From positions 1 to 64,000 of the forward strand of contig JAHCLO010000024.1 in assembly GCA_026125285.1 (NCBI GenBank): 64,000 nt of DNA. Direction: 5' to 3'. Source of the stretch: Verrucomicrobiia bacterium. Its GTDB lineage: Bacteria; Verrucomicrobiota; Verrucomicrobiia; Limisphaerales; JADLHS01. Of the stretch, positions 8,395 through 17,085 are shown one piece after another. The position numbers were made by a program, and so were the translations under genes. The notes beneath the pieces were generated by a model. The model saw only the letters and a program-made list of their open reading frames with translations, made no database searches and had not been told where the DNA came from. Position 1 is the stretch's first letter. The number at the start of each line of letters is the position of its first letter.

Positions 8395-8848
8395 TGATTG
8401 AACTCCTGCGGATGCGGACTGGAAAGATTGTGGGCGGAGCAATGGCCACGCTGATGCGGCGGCGAGGACGACTCGTTGCCAGATTAGAGTCACGGCCGAT
8501 GCCGGTCCGTGTCGAGACTTCGGACGCGGACAGTTCTCGCCTGCGGCCTGACTGTGGCCTGTTCGCGTCGGTCGCCGCTTCTCTTGCGCTGCCAGTTGAT
8601 ACCGTGTCGTGATCTCGGACATGGACTGACTGCCGCCGCGCCTGTTGGCGTGGACTGAACGCGGATGCGGCCTGTTCGCGGACATGAATGGATCGCGACT
8701 GCGACGTGGCCGTAGCCTGTTCATGTTCGCGGAAATGCCGCGTTGTTGGTCGTGAGCAATTCATATTGCGAGGTTGATGGGCGGCTTCACCGCGACTGCT
8801 TCGCGGACGCAGAATCCTTCGGAACGAAGGGGTAACGCGTGCCCTGTA
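8395..8848. other. Non-coding region with recurring TTCGCGGA motifs (candidate oriT, parS or control region)
   Basis: No convincing gene is present in 454 bases. The words CCTGTTCGCG and TTCGCGGA recur, for example TTCGCGGACATGAATG at 8675-8690, TTCGCGGAAATG at 8726-8737 and TTCGCGGACGC at 8800-8810, together with several GCGGACTG/GTGGACTGA words. Spaced degenerate repeats upstream of a ParA-containing transfer operon suit binding sites for a partition or accessory protein, but the copies are irregular. Confidence 0.35.
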
Positions 8849-9103
8849 TTAAACATGCTGTGCAACACGTTGCCTCCGGTCTTGCCTGAGTTCGTCCCGC
8901 CAGCTCTCCAATTGCGCCATGACGGTCTTGACGCGAGAAATCTGCTCGATGGTTTGCGCTTCGATGCGCGCGGCTGCGTCATCGCCGCCTCGCGATTCCG
9001 GCAACTGCATCATGTTGAAGGTCGCGTGATTGTCTATGCGCTCTTCGAGCTTCTTCAGCACTTCAATCGCAGTGCGCACCTGGGCTGTGGTTGGAGTTCG
9101 CAT
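8849..9103 (-). CDS. Small hypothetical protein of the mobile element
   Basis: 84 residues from the ATG at 9103 (MRTPTTAQVRTAIEVLKKLE). It is mostly helical and charged, with an AAARIEAQTIEQISRV segment and a basic C-terminus, and has no signal or membrane segment. I recognise no family. It begins three bases after the next gene upstream and shares its strand, forming a two-gene unit behind a palindromic operator-like site. A role in plasmid-type maintenance or transfer is only inferred from location. Confidence 0.5.
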   Translation of the reverse strand: MRTPTTAQVRTAIEVLKKLEERIDNHATFNMMQLPESRGGDDAAARIEAQTIEQISRVKTVMAQLESWRDELRQDRRQRVAQHV

Positions 9104-9105
9104 GA

Positions 9106-9384
9106 TCAGATTCGGACGCCACGTGAGGGTTTGTGGACGTGAGATTGCCGATGAATTGAGCGCCGTTGGAGAGGCCATTGTGCCTGACGTGCAACTTCAG
9201 GCGTGACGGGATGCGCCCAAGGATCGCCGAAACCAAGTCTTGCGGCGGCCTCCTCGGCTGCGAGTTTCGTGGGAGCTTCGACTACGGTGCGCAACGGATC
9301 ACCCATCACGCGGGCATACTCCCGGTCGGTGTAATAGATGCCCCAGAGTTGGTTGCCCGGACTTGGAGTCACGGTCGTGCTCAT
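9106..9384 (-). CDS. Small hypothetical protein of the mobile element
   Basis: 92 residues. The first 65 look well ordered (LWGIYYTDREYARVMGDPLR and AEEAAARLGFGDPWAHPV); the tail is basic. The N-terminal pattern suggests a compact alpha/beta protein, but I cannot name a family. It is first in a leftward pair with the gene at 8849-9103, and a 17-bp palindrome resembling that of the relaxase promoter lies 33 bp upstream. Confidence 0.5.
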   Translation of the reverse strand: MSTTVTPSPGNQLWGIYYTDREYARVMGDPLRTVVEAPTKLAAEEAAARLGFGDPWAHPVTPEVARQAQWPLQRRSIHRQSHVHKPSRGVRI

Positions 9385-9416
9385 GGTGGTAATTGAGCAC
9401 AGACGGCTCGGACGAT

Positions 9417-9433
9417 GGTGTATCAGCTACACA
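9417..9433. promoter_or_regulatory. Operator-like palindrome matching the relaxase promoter site
   Basis: GGTGTATCAGCTACACA has nearly the same arms and spacing as TGTGTATGTGATACACA at 21118-21134 (seven-base arms, three-base spacer). It lies upstream of the leftward small-gene pair, where an operator would be expected. Confidence 0.55.
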
Positions 9434-9569
9434 AGATTCGCGCTCAGTCCACACAGCGTCCGATGAAGAGTCAGATAGAGGGCATCAAAGGCCTCGAATT
9501 GGCGGTTTGACACCCACTAGCTGAACGACTATTAACCTCAACATATTTTGCCATCAGTAACGCTTTGAA

Positions 9570-10013
9570 ATGCTGAGTCGAAGTCAACGCTACGAGCCAT
9601 CGGTACGCCTGTTTTCGGGCAGGTGGTGGTTGTGTTCGTTGATGGCGCTGCTTTTCGCCTCCTACGTCAATTACATCCCGGCTCACCTGGCATCGGCGAC
9701 GCACTTGGACGAGACTGTCGTCGCGGTCCTGGATTCCCTTCTGCACCTGCATGACCACGGCCACACGGATGTTCCCGCGGACAAATCAGACGACGGTCAC
9801 ACACCGCATCCGGCTGCTGATCACGATCTGACTTTCGCGGCGCAGAGCCACGCACCGGTAGCTGCACTGCTGATGGTTTTTGTTTCAACGGAGACTGCGC
9901 TTCAACTTCTTGAACCGGAAGCAAGCTGGAGCACTCCCGTCATCGAGCGTATCAAACCGCCCGGTGAATCCCCGCCCGGTCCGGCGCAACCTCGCGCTCC
10001 TCCCATCGCCTAG
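9570..10013 (+). CDS. His-rich membrane protein of the metal-resistance block
   Basis: 147 residues with a hydrophobic helix at about 20-40, a loop rich in His and Asp (HLHDHGHTD, DDGHTPHPAADH), a second weakly hydrophobic stretch near 95-112 and a proline-rich tail. The His clusters suggest metal binding on the outer face of the membrane. I cannot name a family. It opens the forward metal block and precedes a His-rich lipoprotein gene, so it probably acts as a metal-binding accessory of the efflux system. Confidence 0.65.
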   Translation: MLSRSQRYEPSVRLFSGRWWLCSLMALLFASYVNYIPAHLASATHLDETVVAVLDSLLHLHDHGHTDVPADKSDDGHTPHPAADHDLTFAAQSHAPVAALLMVFVSTETALQLLEPEASWSTPVIERIKPPGESPPGPAQPRAPPIA

Positions 10014-10157
10014 TTCCTTCCGCGTTCATTCACGCCGTTGACGGTGTGGTGTGGCCACGTATGTCCACGTGTCTCACGGACGAGCCGCCTGCTTTTTGAA
10101 ACAGGGCTGCGGCGACCTATTTGAGACAAGCCCGAAACCATTTTGAGATTTTTTGAT

Positions 10158-10670
10158 ATGAAGAAACTGATTTTCGCTCTTTGCGGTGTTGCACTTTGTT
10201 TCGCGGTCGGCTGCCGCGATTCGCAGACAGATCACGGCCACTCGCGCGATGGAGAGAATGCCCACAGCCACGAAACGGCTCATGGTCACGATCACAACCC
10301 TCCGCATGGTGGCACGCCGGTGATTGTGGCTGAGGACAAGTTCCATCTCGAACTCGTTCTCGACGCTTCCGCCGGCAAGATGCAGGCGTACGTGTTGGAC
10401 GGTCACCTGGAGGGTTACGTCCAAGTGCCGGGGAGCAGCTTCGTGCTCGTCGCGAAGTTGAGCGGCGGCACGGAACAACTCGCATTCCAGCGTGCGCCCG
10501 AACCCGCGTCCGGCAATGTCCCGGCAAAGTCCGCTTTGTTTGAAGCGCAGGCGGACTGGCTGAAGACCGCGAAGGAATTCGACGGGAACATTCCGGCGAT
10601 CACGCTGAACGGAACGACGTTCACGAATATCTCGTTCTCGTTCCCAAAAGGCTCGAAACACGTCCACTGA
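10158..10670 (+). CDS. His-rich lipoprotein, metal-binding accessory
   Basis: 170 residues from the ATG at 10158 (MKKLIFALCG). A lipoprotein signal with lipobox-like AVGC near residue 20 precedes a His-rich linker (DHGHSRDGENAHSHETAHGH) and an all-beta domain. The earlier TTG adds five residues before the positively charged n-region and is unlikely to be the start. It lies 12 bp upstream of the RND adaptor gene, whose product starts the same way, so it is probably an envelope metal chaperone for the efflux pump. Confidence 0.75.
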   Translation: MKKLIFALCGVALCFAVGCRDSQTDHGHSRDGENAHSHETAHGHDHNPPHGGTPVIVAEDKFHLELVLDASAGKMQAYVLDGHLEGYVQVPGSSFVLVAKLSGGTEQLAFQRAPEPASGNVPAKSALFEAQADWLKTAKEFDGNIPAITLNGTTFTNISFSFPKGSKHVH

Positions 10671-10682
10671 ACCGGAGTCATC

Positions 10683-12260
10683 ATGCGATCCCACACCATC
10701 CCTCTTGCATTGTTGGCGGCATTGACGCTTGGCGGCGCAGGCTGCCGTCAGTCGGCCAGCGACCACGGCCACGAACATGGCGAAGAAGCCCAAACCGCCC
10801 AGATCACCGTCTGGACGAATGGCTACGAAGTGTTCGCCGAACATCAAGCGCCGGTCGCGGGCAAGGCGACAACGTTCATCACGCACGTCACCGATTTGCG
10901 CACGCTAGAGCCGCGTCGCGAGGGAATGGTGAAATTCGTCATGCGTCAGGGAGAGATCGTGGCGGAGCATCCGCAAGCCGCTCCGGCGCGGGCGGGGATT
11001 TATCTTCCGGGCATTATTTTCCAGACGCCAGGGGAGTGGCAATTGACGCTGCTCATTCCGGCGGACGGCACAAATGCACCGGTCGAACTGGGCACGATCA
11101 AGGTCCATGCGGATGAACACGGCGCGGCTCACGCCGAGTTTCCCGAAGCGCCCGAGGGCTTGAGCTTCCTCAAAGAGCAGCAGTGGAAAATTCTAACTCG
11201 CGCCGAGCCAGTGACGAAGCGGCGGCTCGTCGAGCGTATCGTGCTTCCCGCAACCACGATGGCCAAACCGGGGTTCAGCGCTTCGGTCGTTGCGCCGGTA
11301 GCGGGTCAACTTCTGACTGCGCCCGGCGGAGAATTGCCATTGCCCGGTCAAAGAGTCGAAGCCGGCCAATTGCTGGCATTACTGCGACCGAGCTTCTCGG
11401 AAGCGGCGGCAAAGTTCGCGGACAGTGAAGGCGAATTCGCCCGAGCCAAGGCCGCGTTTGAGAAGGCCGAATTGAATTACGAGCGCACCAAGAAACTGGC
11501 CGACCAGCAGGCCAAATCCGAGCGCGAATTGCAGGAAGCGGAACTGGAATTGCAGACGGCTCGCGCCAGCTTTGAAGCAGCGGCGGCTCTGCGTTCAACG
11601 TATCGTCAGCTTTCCGGCGCGAACACGAACGCGCCTCCCAAACAGGCGGATGCCTTCGGTTCGCTGGAACTGCGCGCGCCCGTAACCGGGATCGTCAATC
11701 AAATCGGCGCGGGCCTTGGTGAACCCGTTCCCGCTGACCGGGTGGTGTTTCAAATCCTCAATCCCGAAGTGATCTGGATTGAAGCTCGCGTTCCCGAAGC
11801 GTCCTTGGGCCGGATTCCAAACGATGCTGACGCGAGCTTTGCCGTCGGCGGCAGCGAACTGGTCTCCATCGAAGCCTCCGGTGGTCGCCGCGTTTTCACT
11901 GGCCTGCAAGTTGATCCAGTGACACGGACGATTCCGCTGGTTTATGAAGCGCGAAATGGCACGAATGAACTGCGCATTGGCCAGGCCGTGAGTTTGCACG
12001 TCGAAACAAGTCGGGCCGAAGACGCGATTGCCATTCCGGATTCTGCCATTGTGGAAGAGGCAGGCAACTTCGTCGCGTTCGTTCAGGTCAGCGGCGAGAC
12101 CTTCGAGAAGCGGGAGATCACGCTCGGCATCCGCGACGGCCATTGGGTTCAAGTGCTTGATGGATTGCACGAAGGCGAACGCGTCGTGACCAGGGGCGCA
12201 ATGGCTATCCGGCTCGCATCCGTTTCCGGCGTCATACCCGCACACGGCCACGCGCACTGA
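10683..12260 (+). CDS. RND efflux periplasmic adaptor subunit (CusB/CzcB-like)
   Basis: 525 residues, a membrane-fusion protein. A lipobox (LGGAGC) is followed by a short His-rich segment (DHGHEHGEE), a beta domain at about 40-150, a biotinyl-lipoyl-like half motif (VVAPVAGQLL), a long alpha hairpin at about 240-310 (FARAKAAFEKAELNYERTKK), the second lipoyl half (ELRAPVTGIVNQIGAGLGEP) and a beta-barrel/membrane-proximal C-terminus. It links the inner-membrane pump at 13940-17077 to the TolC-like protein at 17086-18324. The extra N-terminal beta domain is typical of heavy-metal adaptors. Confidence 0.88.
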   Translation: MRSHTIPLALLAALTLGGAGCRQSASDHGHEHGEEAQTAQITVWTNGYEVFAEHQAPVAGKATTFITHVTDLRTLEPRREGMVKFVMRQGEIVAEHPQAAPARAGIYLPGIIFQTPGEWQLTLLIPADGTNAPVELGTIKVHADEHGAAHAEFPEAPEGLSFLKEQQWKILTRAEPVTKRRLVERIVLPATTMAKPGFSASVVAPVAGQLLTAPGGELPLPGQRVEAGQLLALLRPSFSEAAAKFADSEGEFARAKAAFEKAELNYERTKKLADQQAKSERELQEAELELQTARASFEAAAALRSTYRQLSGANTNAPPKQADAFGSLELRAPVTGIVNQIGAGLGEPVPADRVVFQILNPEVIWIEARVPEASLGRIPNDADASFAVGGSELVSIEASGGRRVFTGLQVDPVTRTIPLVYEARNGTNELRIGQAVSLHVETSRAEDAIAIPDSAIVEEAGNFVAFVQVSGETFEKREITLGIRDGHWVQVLDGLHEGERVVTRGAMAIRLASVSGVIPAHGHAH

Positions 12261-12279
12261 CGCGGCAACCTTTACAATC

Positions 12280-12720
12280 ATGAAATGGATCACCCGTGAA
12301 AAAGTGAAGGTGGACCGCGTGGCCTGCCCGTGGCTCATCCAGAAGTTCGTTGATTCGGAGGCGGAGTTCATCTTCGTGCCTGCGAACCAGGTTGAAAACA
12401 AGGCGCGTGAATTGGGCGCAACGCCGTTTGACATTGAAGGCTGCGAACTTGGCCATCATGGCGAGGACGTGTCGTTCAACTCGATACTGAAGAAATTCAA
12501 CCTCACCAATCCGGCGCTCACGTTGCTCGGTGAGATCGTCCGCGCTGCCGACTCGCATCCGTCAAATCCACATCCGGCGGGCGAGGGCCTGCGCTGGGTG
12601 GCGTTCGGTTTCAGCGCGCTCGGTTTGAGCGATCGCGAAATCCTGGAACGCGAGTTCATCGTCTATGACGCGCTCTTTGCGGAGTGCCAACGCCGCGTCG
12701 CGACTCCGGTCGAAAAATGA
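12280..12720 (+). CDS. ChrB-type chromate resistance domain protein
   Basis: 146 residues that match the C-terminal domain of ChrB (Chrome_Resist): KWITREKVKVDRVACPWLIQ at the start, EAEFIFVPANQV, ATPFDIEGCELGHHGE and IVRAAD. Full ChrB senses chromate and regulates ChrA; stand-alone domains like this one accompany transporters. The C17, E66, H70 and H71 region may bind metal. It overlaps the MFS gene by 4 nt (ATGA), and no ChrA gene is present, so the MFS protein may replace it. Confidence 0.8.
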   Translation: MKWITREKVKVDRVACPWLIQKFVDSEAEFIFVPANQVENKARELGATPFDIEGCELGHHGEDVSFNSILKKFNLTNPALTLLGEIVRAADSHPSNPHPAGEGLRWVAFGFSALGLSDREILEREFIVYDALFAECQRRVATPVEK

Positions 12721-13943
12721 CCCGCCTCGCCTCCATCGCCAAATTTCTCGCCCTGCGGCGCAACACGACGCTGCTGCTCGTGGCGCTGGTGCTGGCTGGC
12801 ACGGGTGAGCGGCTTTGGCTCGGTTTCGCGCCGAAGTATCTCCAAACACTCGGCGCGACCGTTCTAATCATCGGCCTTTTCGACGCGCTCCAAACACTCC
12901 TCGGCGCGGTCTATGCTTGGCCCGGCGGCTGGCTGACAGATCGCTGGGGACAACGCCGTTCGTTGCTGCTGTTCAACGGGCTTTCTCTGGGCGGTTATGC
13001 CCTGGTGCTGCTTTGGCAGCATTGGCTCGCTTTGGTGCTGGGCGCATTCCTGTTCCTCGCGTGGAGCGCACTGTCGCTGCCTGCCACGTTCGCAGTGGTC
13101 GCCACGTCACTCGACAAAAGCCGGCACACGATGGGTGTGGGGGTGCAATCCATGATCCGCCGCGTGCCAATGATGGTTGGCCCGCTCATCGGCGGGTGGC
13201 TCATCACACGCCACGGATGGGAGGAAGGGGTGCGTTTCGCGTTGCTCGGCTGCATCGGGTTGAGCGCTCTCACGGCCGTCTTTCAATGGTTCATGGTCGA
13301 GCCGAAGGCAGAAGAATCCGGGACAGTCGGGGCGCACGTTTCCCTTTTCGGTGTCGTGAGAACTTTCAACCCCACGCTGCGCGAACTGCTCGTCAGCGAC
13401 ATTCTCATCCGTTTCTGTGAACGGCTTCCCTACGCCTTCGTGATCCTGTGGGCGATGAACCACGCTGGCGTTAATGCCGAACAATTCGGCTGGCTGGTTG
13501 CCATCGAGATGGTCACGGCGATGATCTGTTACATCCCTGTCGCGCATCTGGCCGACAAGCACGGTCAGCGTCCATTCGTCCTCGCCACGTTCGCTTTCTT
13601 CACCCTGTTTCCGATCACGTTGTTGTTCGCTCACAATTTTGAGTGGCTGGCAGTGGCATTTGTTGTTCGGGGCTTGAAGGAGTTCGGCGAACCCGCGCGC
13701 AAGGCGCTCATCATCGCTCAAGCGCAGCCTGATCTTCGTGCCCGCACTTACGGCGCTTACTACCTCATTCGCGACTGCATCGTAACACTCGGCTCATTCC
13801 TCGGCGCGTGGCTTTGGAGCATCAGCCCGCAGGCGAACTTCATCGGCGCGGTGCTCTGCGGCGTTTTGGGCACGATTTGGTTCTGGCGGCTGGTCAAGCG
13901 CACTCCCGCAGTCCGGCCTCCTATCGAGCGATTCTCACCATGA
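12717..13943 (+). CDS. MFS transporter coupled to ChrB-like protein
   Basis: 408 residues with about 12 predicted membrane helices. The MFS loop 2-3 signature appears as GGWLTDRWGQRRS near residue 75, and a second-half equivalent is HLADKHGQRPF. The start at 12717 is within the stop of the ChrB-domain gene (ATGA), and its own stop overlaps the start of the RND pump gene. Similar MFS proteins sit beside ChrB domains in metal islands, so export of an oxyanion or metal complex is likely; the substrate is unknown. Confidence 0.8.
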   Translation: MTRLASIAKFLALRRNTTLLLVALVLAGTGERLWLGFAPKYLQTLGATVLIIGLFDALQTLLGAVYAWPGGWLTDRWGQRRSLLLFNGLSLGGYALVLLWQHWLALVLGAFLFLAWSALSLPATFAVVATSLDKSRHTMGVGVQSMIRRVPMMVGPLIGGWLITRHGWEEGVRFALLGCIGLSALTAVFQWFMVEPKAEESGTVGAHVSLFGVVRTFNPTLRELLVSDILIRFCERLPYAFVILWAMNHAGVNAEQFGWLVAIEMVTAMICYIPVAHLADKHGQRPFVLATFAFFTLFPITLLFAHNFEWLAVAFVVRGLKEFGEPARKALIIAQAQPDLRARTYGAYYLIRDCIVTLGSFLGAWLWSISPQANFIGAVLCGVLGTIWFWRLVKRTPAVRPPIERFSP

Positions 13944-16900
13944 TCAACAAACTGATTCAATGGTCTTTGAACAATCGCGCGCTCGTGCTGGTCGCGGCGG
14001 CGTTGCTCACCGTGTTCGGGCTTTACACCGCCACGCGAATGCCGGTGGACGTGTTCCCGGACCTTACCGCGCCGACAGTCACCGTCATCACCGAGGCGCA
14101 TGGCATGTCGCCGACGGAAGTTGAAACGCAAATCACGTTCCCCATCGAGACCGCCGTGAACGGCGCATCGGGCGTGCGGCGCGTTCGCTCGGCAACGGCG
14201 GTGGGCATCTCCGTCGTGTGGGTGGAGTTCGAGTGGGGCACGGACATTCGAGGCGCGCGGCAGATCGTCACCGAAAAGATCAGCGCGGTGACGGGCGATC
14301 TGCCGCCGGAAGTCGAACGACCCGTGCTCGCGCCTCAATCGTCCATCATGGGCGAAATCCTTTTCCTGGCTCTCACTTCGGACCAACATACGCCCGCCGA
14401 ACTGCGCAGTTATGCGGAAACCATCATTCGCCGCAGATTACTGGCCGTGTCCGGCGTATCGCAGGTCACGCCCATTGGCGGGGGGGAGAAGCAGTATCAG
14501 GTCGTTGCCAGTTCTGCCGCGCTGCAAACACACGGAGTTGCGTTGAATCAACTCGTCCGCGCTCTCGAAGAAGGAAATGAGAATGTCTCTGCCGGCATCA
14601 TCAACGAGCGCGGCTCGGAATGGCTGGTCACCGGCGTGGGCCGGGTGCGCACGTTGAACGACATCGCTGAAACGGTGGTGACGGCTCACGAGGGCGTTCC
14701 AACGCGCGTCGCTGATTTGGGCGAAGTGCGCATCGGCGAAGCGCTCAAACGCGGTGAAGGTTCGGCGATGGGCAAGCCTGCTGTCATTCTTGGGATTCAA
14801 AAGCAACCCGGCGCGAACACGTTGGAACTGACGGAACGCCTCGATGGCGTGCTGAAGGACATCGGCGCGAAGCTGCCAGCCGGAATGAACCTCAAGACGG
14901 ACATCTTCCGCCAGGCGGATTTCATCAAGGTGTCGGTGAACAACGTTCAGACTGCTTTGCTGGAAGGCGTCGTCCTAGTGACGCTCGTCGTCCTGCTCTT
15001 TCTCGGGAACATCCGCGCCACATTGATCACGCTGACTGCCATTCCGCTTTCGCTCCTCACCGCCGTGCTCACGCTGAAATGGTTCGGTGCGACCATCAAC
15101 ACGATGACGCTTGGCGGCATGGCCATTGCGATTGGAGCGCTGGTGGATGACGCGGTGATTGACGTGGAGAACGTTTTTCGCCGGTTGCGCGGCAACCATC
15201 GCGAGTCGGCAGAGAAGCGTCGCCCCATTTTGCAGGTCGTGTTCGATGCCAGCGTGGAGATTCGCAATTCGATTGTCTTCGCCACGCTGATCATCGCTTT
15301 GGTCTTCATGCCCATCTTTTTTCTCGCAGGTGTCGAAGGCCGCCTGTTGCGTCCTCTCGGCGTAGCCTACCTTGTGGCTTTGGGCGCGTCGCTGGTCGTG
15401 GCCGTTACCGTGACGCCTGTGCTCTGCTATTTCCTTTTGCCCAAGAGCAAAGCCGTGCAAGCGGAGCACGAGCCGAGATTTGTGCAATGGCTCAAGACCC
15501 GTTACTCGCCGGTCCTGCAATCCGCGCTGGCGCATCCTTGGCGATTCACTTTGCCCGCCGTGGCCGTGCTCGCCGTGGCGCTGATTTCGACCACGTTCAT
15601 GGGCCGCGCATTCTTGCCGGAGTTCAACGAAGGTTCGCTCACCATCAGCGCGGTAACACTCCCCGGCACGTCGCTGCACGAATCCGATGAACTGGGTCGT
15701 GTGGTTGAGCAGACGTTGCTGAGCTTCCCGGAAGTGGTCTCCGTCGCGCGCCGCACCGGACGCGCGGAACTCGATGAGCACGCGCAGGGTGTCGAATCGG
15801 CGGAACTGGACGTGTCCATCAAAATGAAGGACCGGAACAAGGAGGAATTCCTTGCGGCCTTGCGTGAGGCGTTGTCCACCGTGCCGGGTATGAACATCAC
15901 CATCGGCCAGCCGATTTCGCATCGCATTGATCACATGCTCTCCGGCACGCGCGCGAACATTGCCGTGAAGATCTTCGGGCCGGACCTCTATCGGTTGCGC
16001 ACGCTCGCGGAGAAATCGCGTCAGGAAATGCAGGGCGTTTCGGGCGTGGTGGATTTGTCCGTCGAGACGCAGACCGAAGTGCCGGTGTTGAGAGTGAAGT
16101 TCGACCGCCCGGCCATCGCGCGTCACGGGCTGACAATCCGCGACGTGGCGCAAACGTTGGAAGCGGCGCTGCAAGGCGTGAAGGCGTCCCGTGTGCTTGA
16201 AGGACAGGCTTCCTACGACCTCGTTGTGCGCCTCGATGAGCCAGCGTCAAAATCCGAAACCCTAAACTCGAAATCCGAAAGTGCGGCGACATGGCGGCTC
16301 GACACGATTGGCGATCTGCTGGTGGACACGCCTGCCGGGGCAAAAATCCCGCTGCACTCTCTGGCGCGAATCCAGAAGGACACCGGCCCGAACCAAATTC
16401 TTCGCGAACAGGTGGAACGCAAAATTGTCGTGCAATGCAATGTCGCCGGGCGTGATGTGACCAGCGTGGTTCACGACATCCAAAAACTCGTCAACCCGAT
16501 CCTCGCCGATGCTCCCGGCTACCGCGTCGAATACGCCGGGCAATTCGAGAGCGCCGCTGAAGCTGGACGCATTCTGACGCTGGTCGGCATCGGCGTTGTC
16601 ATCGGAATTGGTTTCCTGCTCCATCTCGCCTTCCATTCCGCCCGCGACGCCGCGCTCATTATGCTCAATCTGCCGCTTGCGCTCATCGGTGGCGTCGCGG
16701 GCGTGTTCGTATCGGGCGGCGTGCTGAGCGTGGCATCGCTGATCGGATTCATCACCGTGTTCGGCATTGCCACGCGAAATGGCATCATGCTCGTCTCGCA
16801 CATCAAACACTTGCAGGAGCACGAAGGCGTGCCGGATTTCCGCGAAGCCGTCCGTCGTGGCGCGATGGAACGGCTTGTTCCCATCCTGATGACTGCGCTG

Positions 16901-17077
16901 GCCGCCGGGCTGGCGCTCATTCCGTTGGCGCTGGGCGGCGGCAAACCCGGCAATGAAATCCAAACCCCGATGGCCATCGTGATCCTGTTCGGCCTGCTCA
17001 CTTCGATGGTGCTCAACATGATTATCGTCCCGGCGCTCTATGTGCGTCTTGGCAGACCCGTGGGCGAAGCTGCGTGA
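13940..17077 (+). CDS. Heavy-metal RND efflux pump (CzcA/CusA-like)
   Basis: 1,045 residues, the normal size for the HME-RND family. The first membrane helix is followed by MPVDVFPDLTAPTV; the proton-relay helix carries GALVDDAVIDVENVFRRL near residues 402-419, with aspartates and glutamate as in CzcA-type pumps. Two large periplasmic loops and 12 helices are evident. It pumps divalent or monovalent metal ions outwards by proton exchange through adaptor and TolC-like partners encoded either side. One periplasmic loop contains a low-complexity insert (KSETLNSKSES). Substrate cannot be read from the sequence. Confidence 0.92.
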   Translation: MINKLIQWSLNNRALVLVAAALLTVFGLYTATRMPVDVFPDLTAPTVTVITEAHGMSPTEVETQITFPIETAVNGASGVRRVRSATAVGISVVWVEFEWGTDIRGARQIVTEKISAVTGDLPPEVERPVLAPQSSIMGEILFLALTSDQHTPAELRSYAETIIRRRLLAVSGVSQVTPIGGGEKQYQVVASSAALQTHGVALNQLVRALEEGNENVSAGIINERGSEWLVTGVGRVRTLNDIAETVVTAHEGVPTRVADLGEVRIGEALKRGEGSAMGKPAVILGIQKQPGANTLELTERLDGVLKDIGAKLPAGMNLKTDIFRQADFIKVSVNNVQTALLEGVVLVTLVVLLFLGNIRATLITLTAIPLSLLTAVLTLKWFGATINTMTLGGMAIAIGALVDDAVIDVENVFRRLRGNHRESAEKRRPILQVVFDASVEIRNSIVFATLIIALVFMPIFFLAGVEGRLLRPLGVAYLVALGASLVVAVTVTPVLCYFLLPKSKAVQAEHEPRFVQWLKTRYSPVLQSALAHPWRFTLPAVAVLAVALISTTFMGRAFLPEFNEGSLTISAVTLPGTSLHESDELGRVVEQTLLSFPEVVSVARRTGRAELDEHAQGVESAELDVSIKMKDRNKEEFLAALREALSTVPGMNITIGQPISHRIDHMLSGTRANIAVKIFGPDLYRLRTLAEKSRQEMQGVSGVVDLSVETQTEVPVLRVKFDRPAIARHGLTIRDVAQTLEAALQGVKASRVLEGQASYDLVVRLDEPASKSETLNSKSESAATWRLDTIGDLLVDTPAGAKIPLHSLARIQKDTGPNQILREQVERKIVVQCNVAGRDVTSVVHDIQKLVNPILADAPGYRVEYAGQFESAAEAGRILTLVGIGVVIGIGFLLHLAFHSARDAALIMLNLPLALIGGVAGVFVSGGVLSVASLIGFITVFGIATRNGIMLVSHIKHLQEHEGVPDFREAVRRGAMERLVPILMTALAAGLALIPLALGGGKPGNEIQTPMAIVILFGLLTSMVLNMIIVPALYVRLGRPVGEAA

Positions 17078-17085
17078 GGTTGCTT

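Noticed and set aside
12815..13420. Forward ORF inside the MFS gene
   Set aside because: Arg/Pro-rich shadow of the MFS frame.
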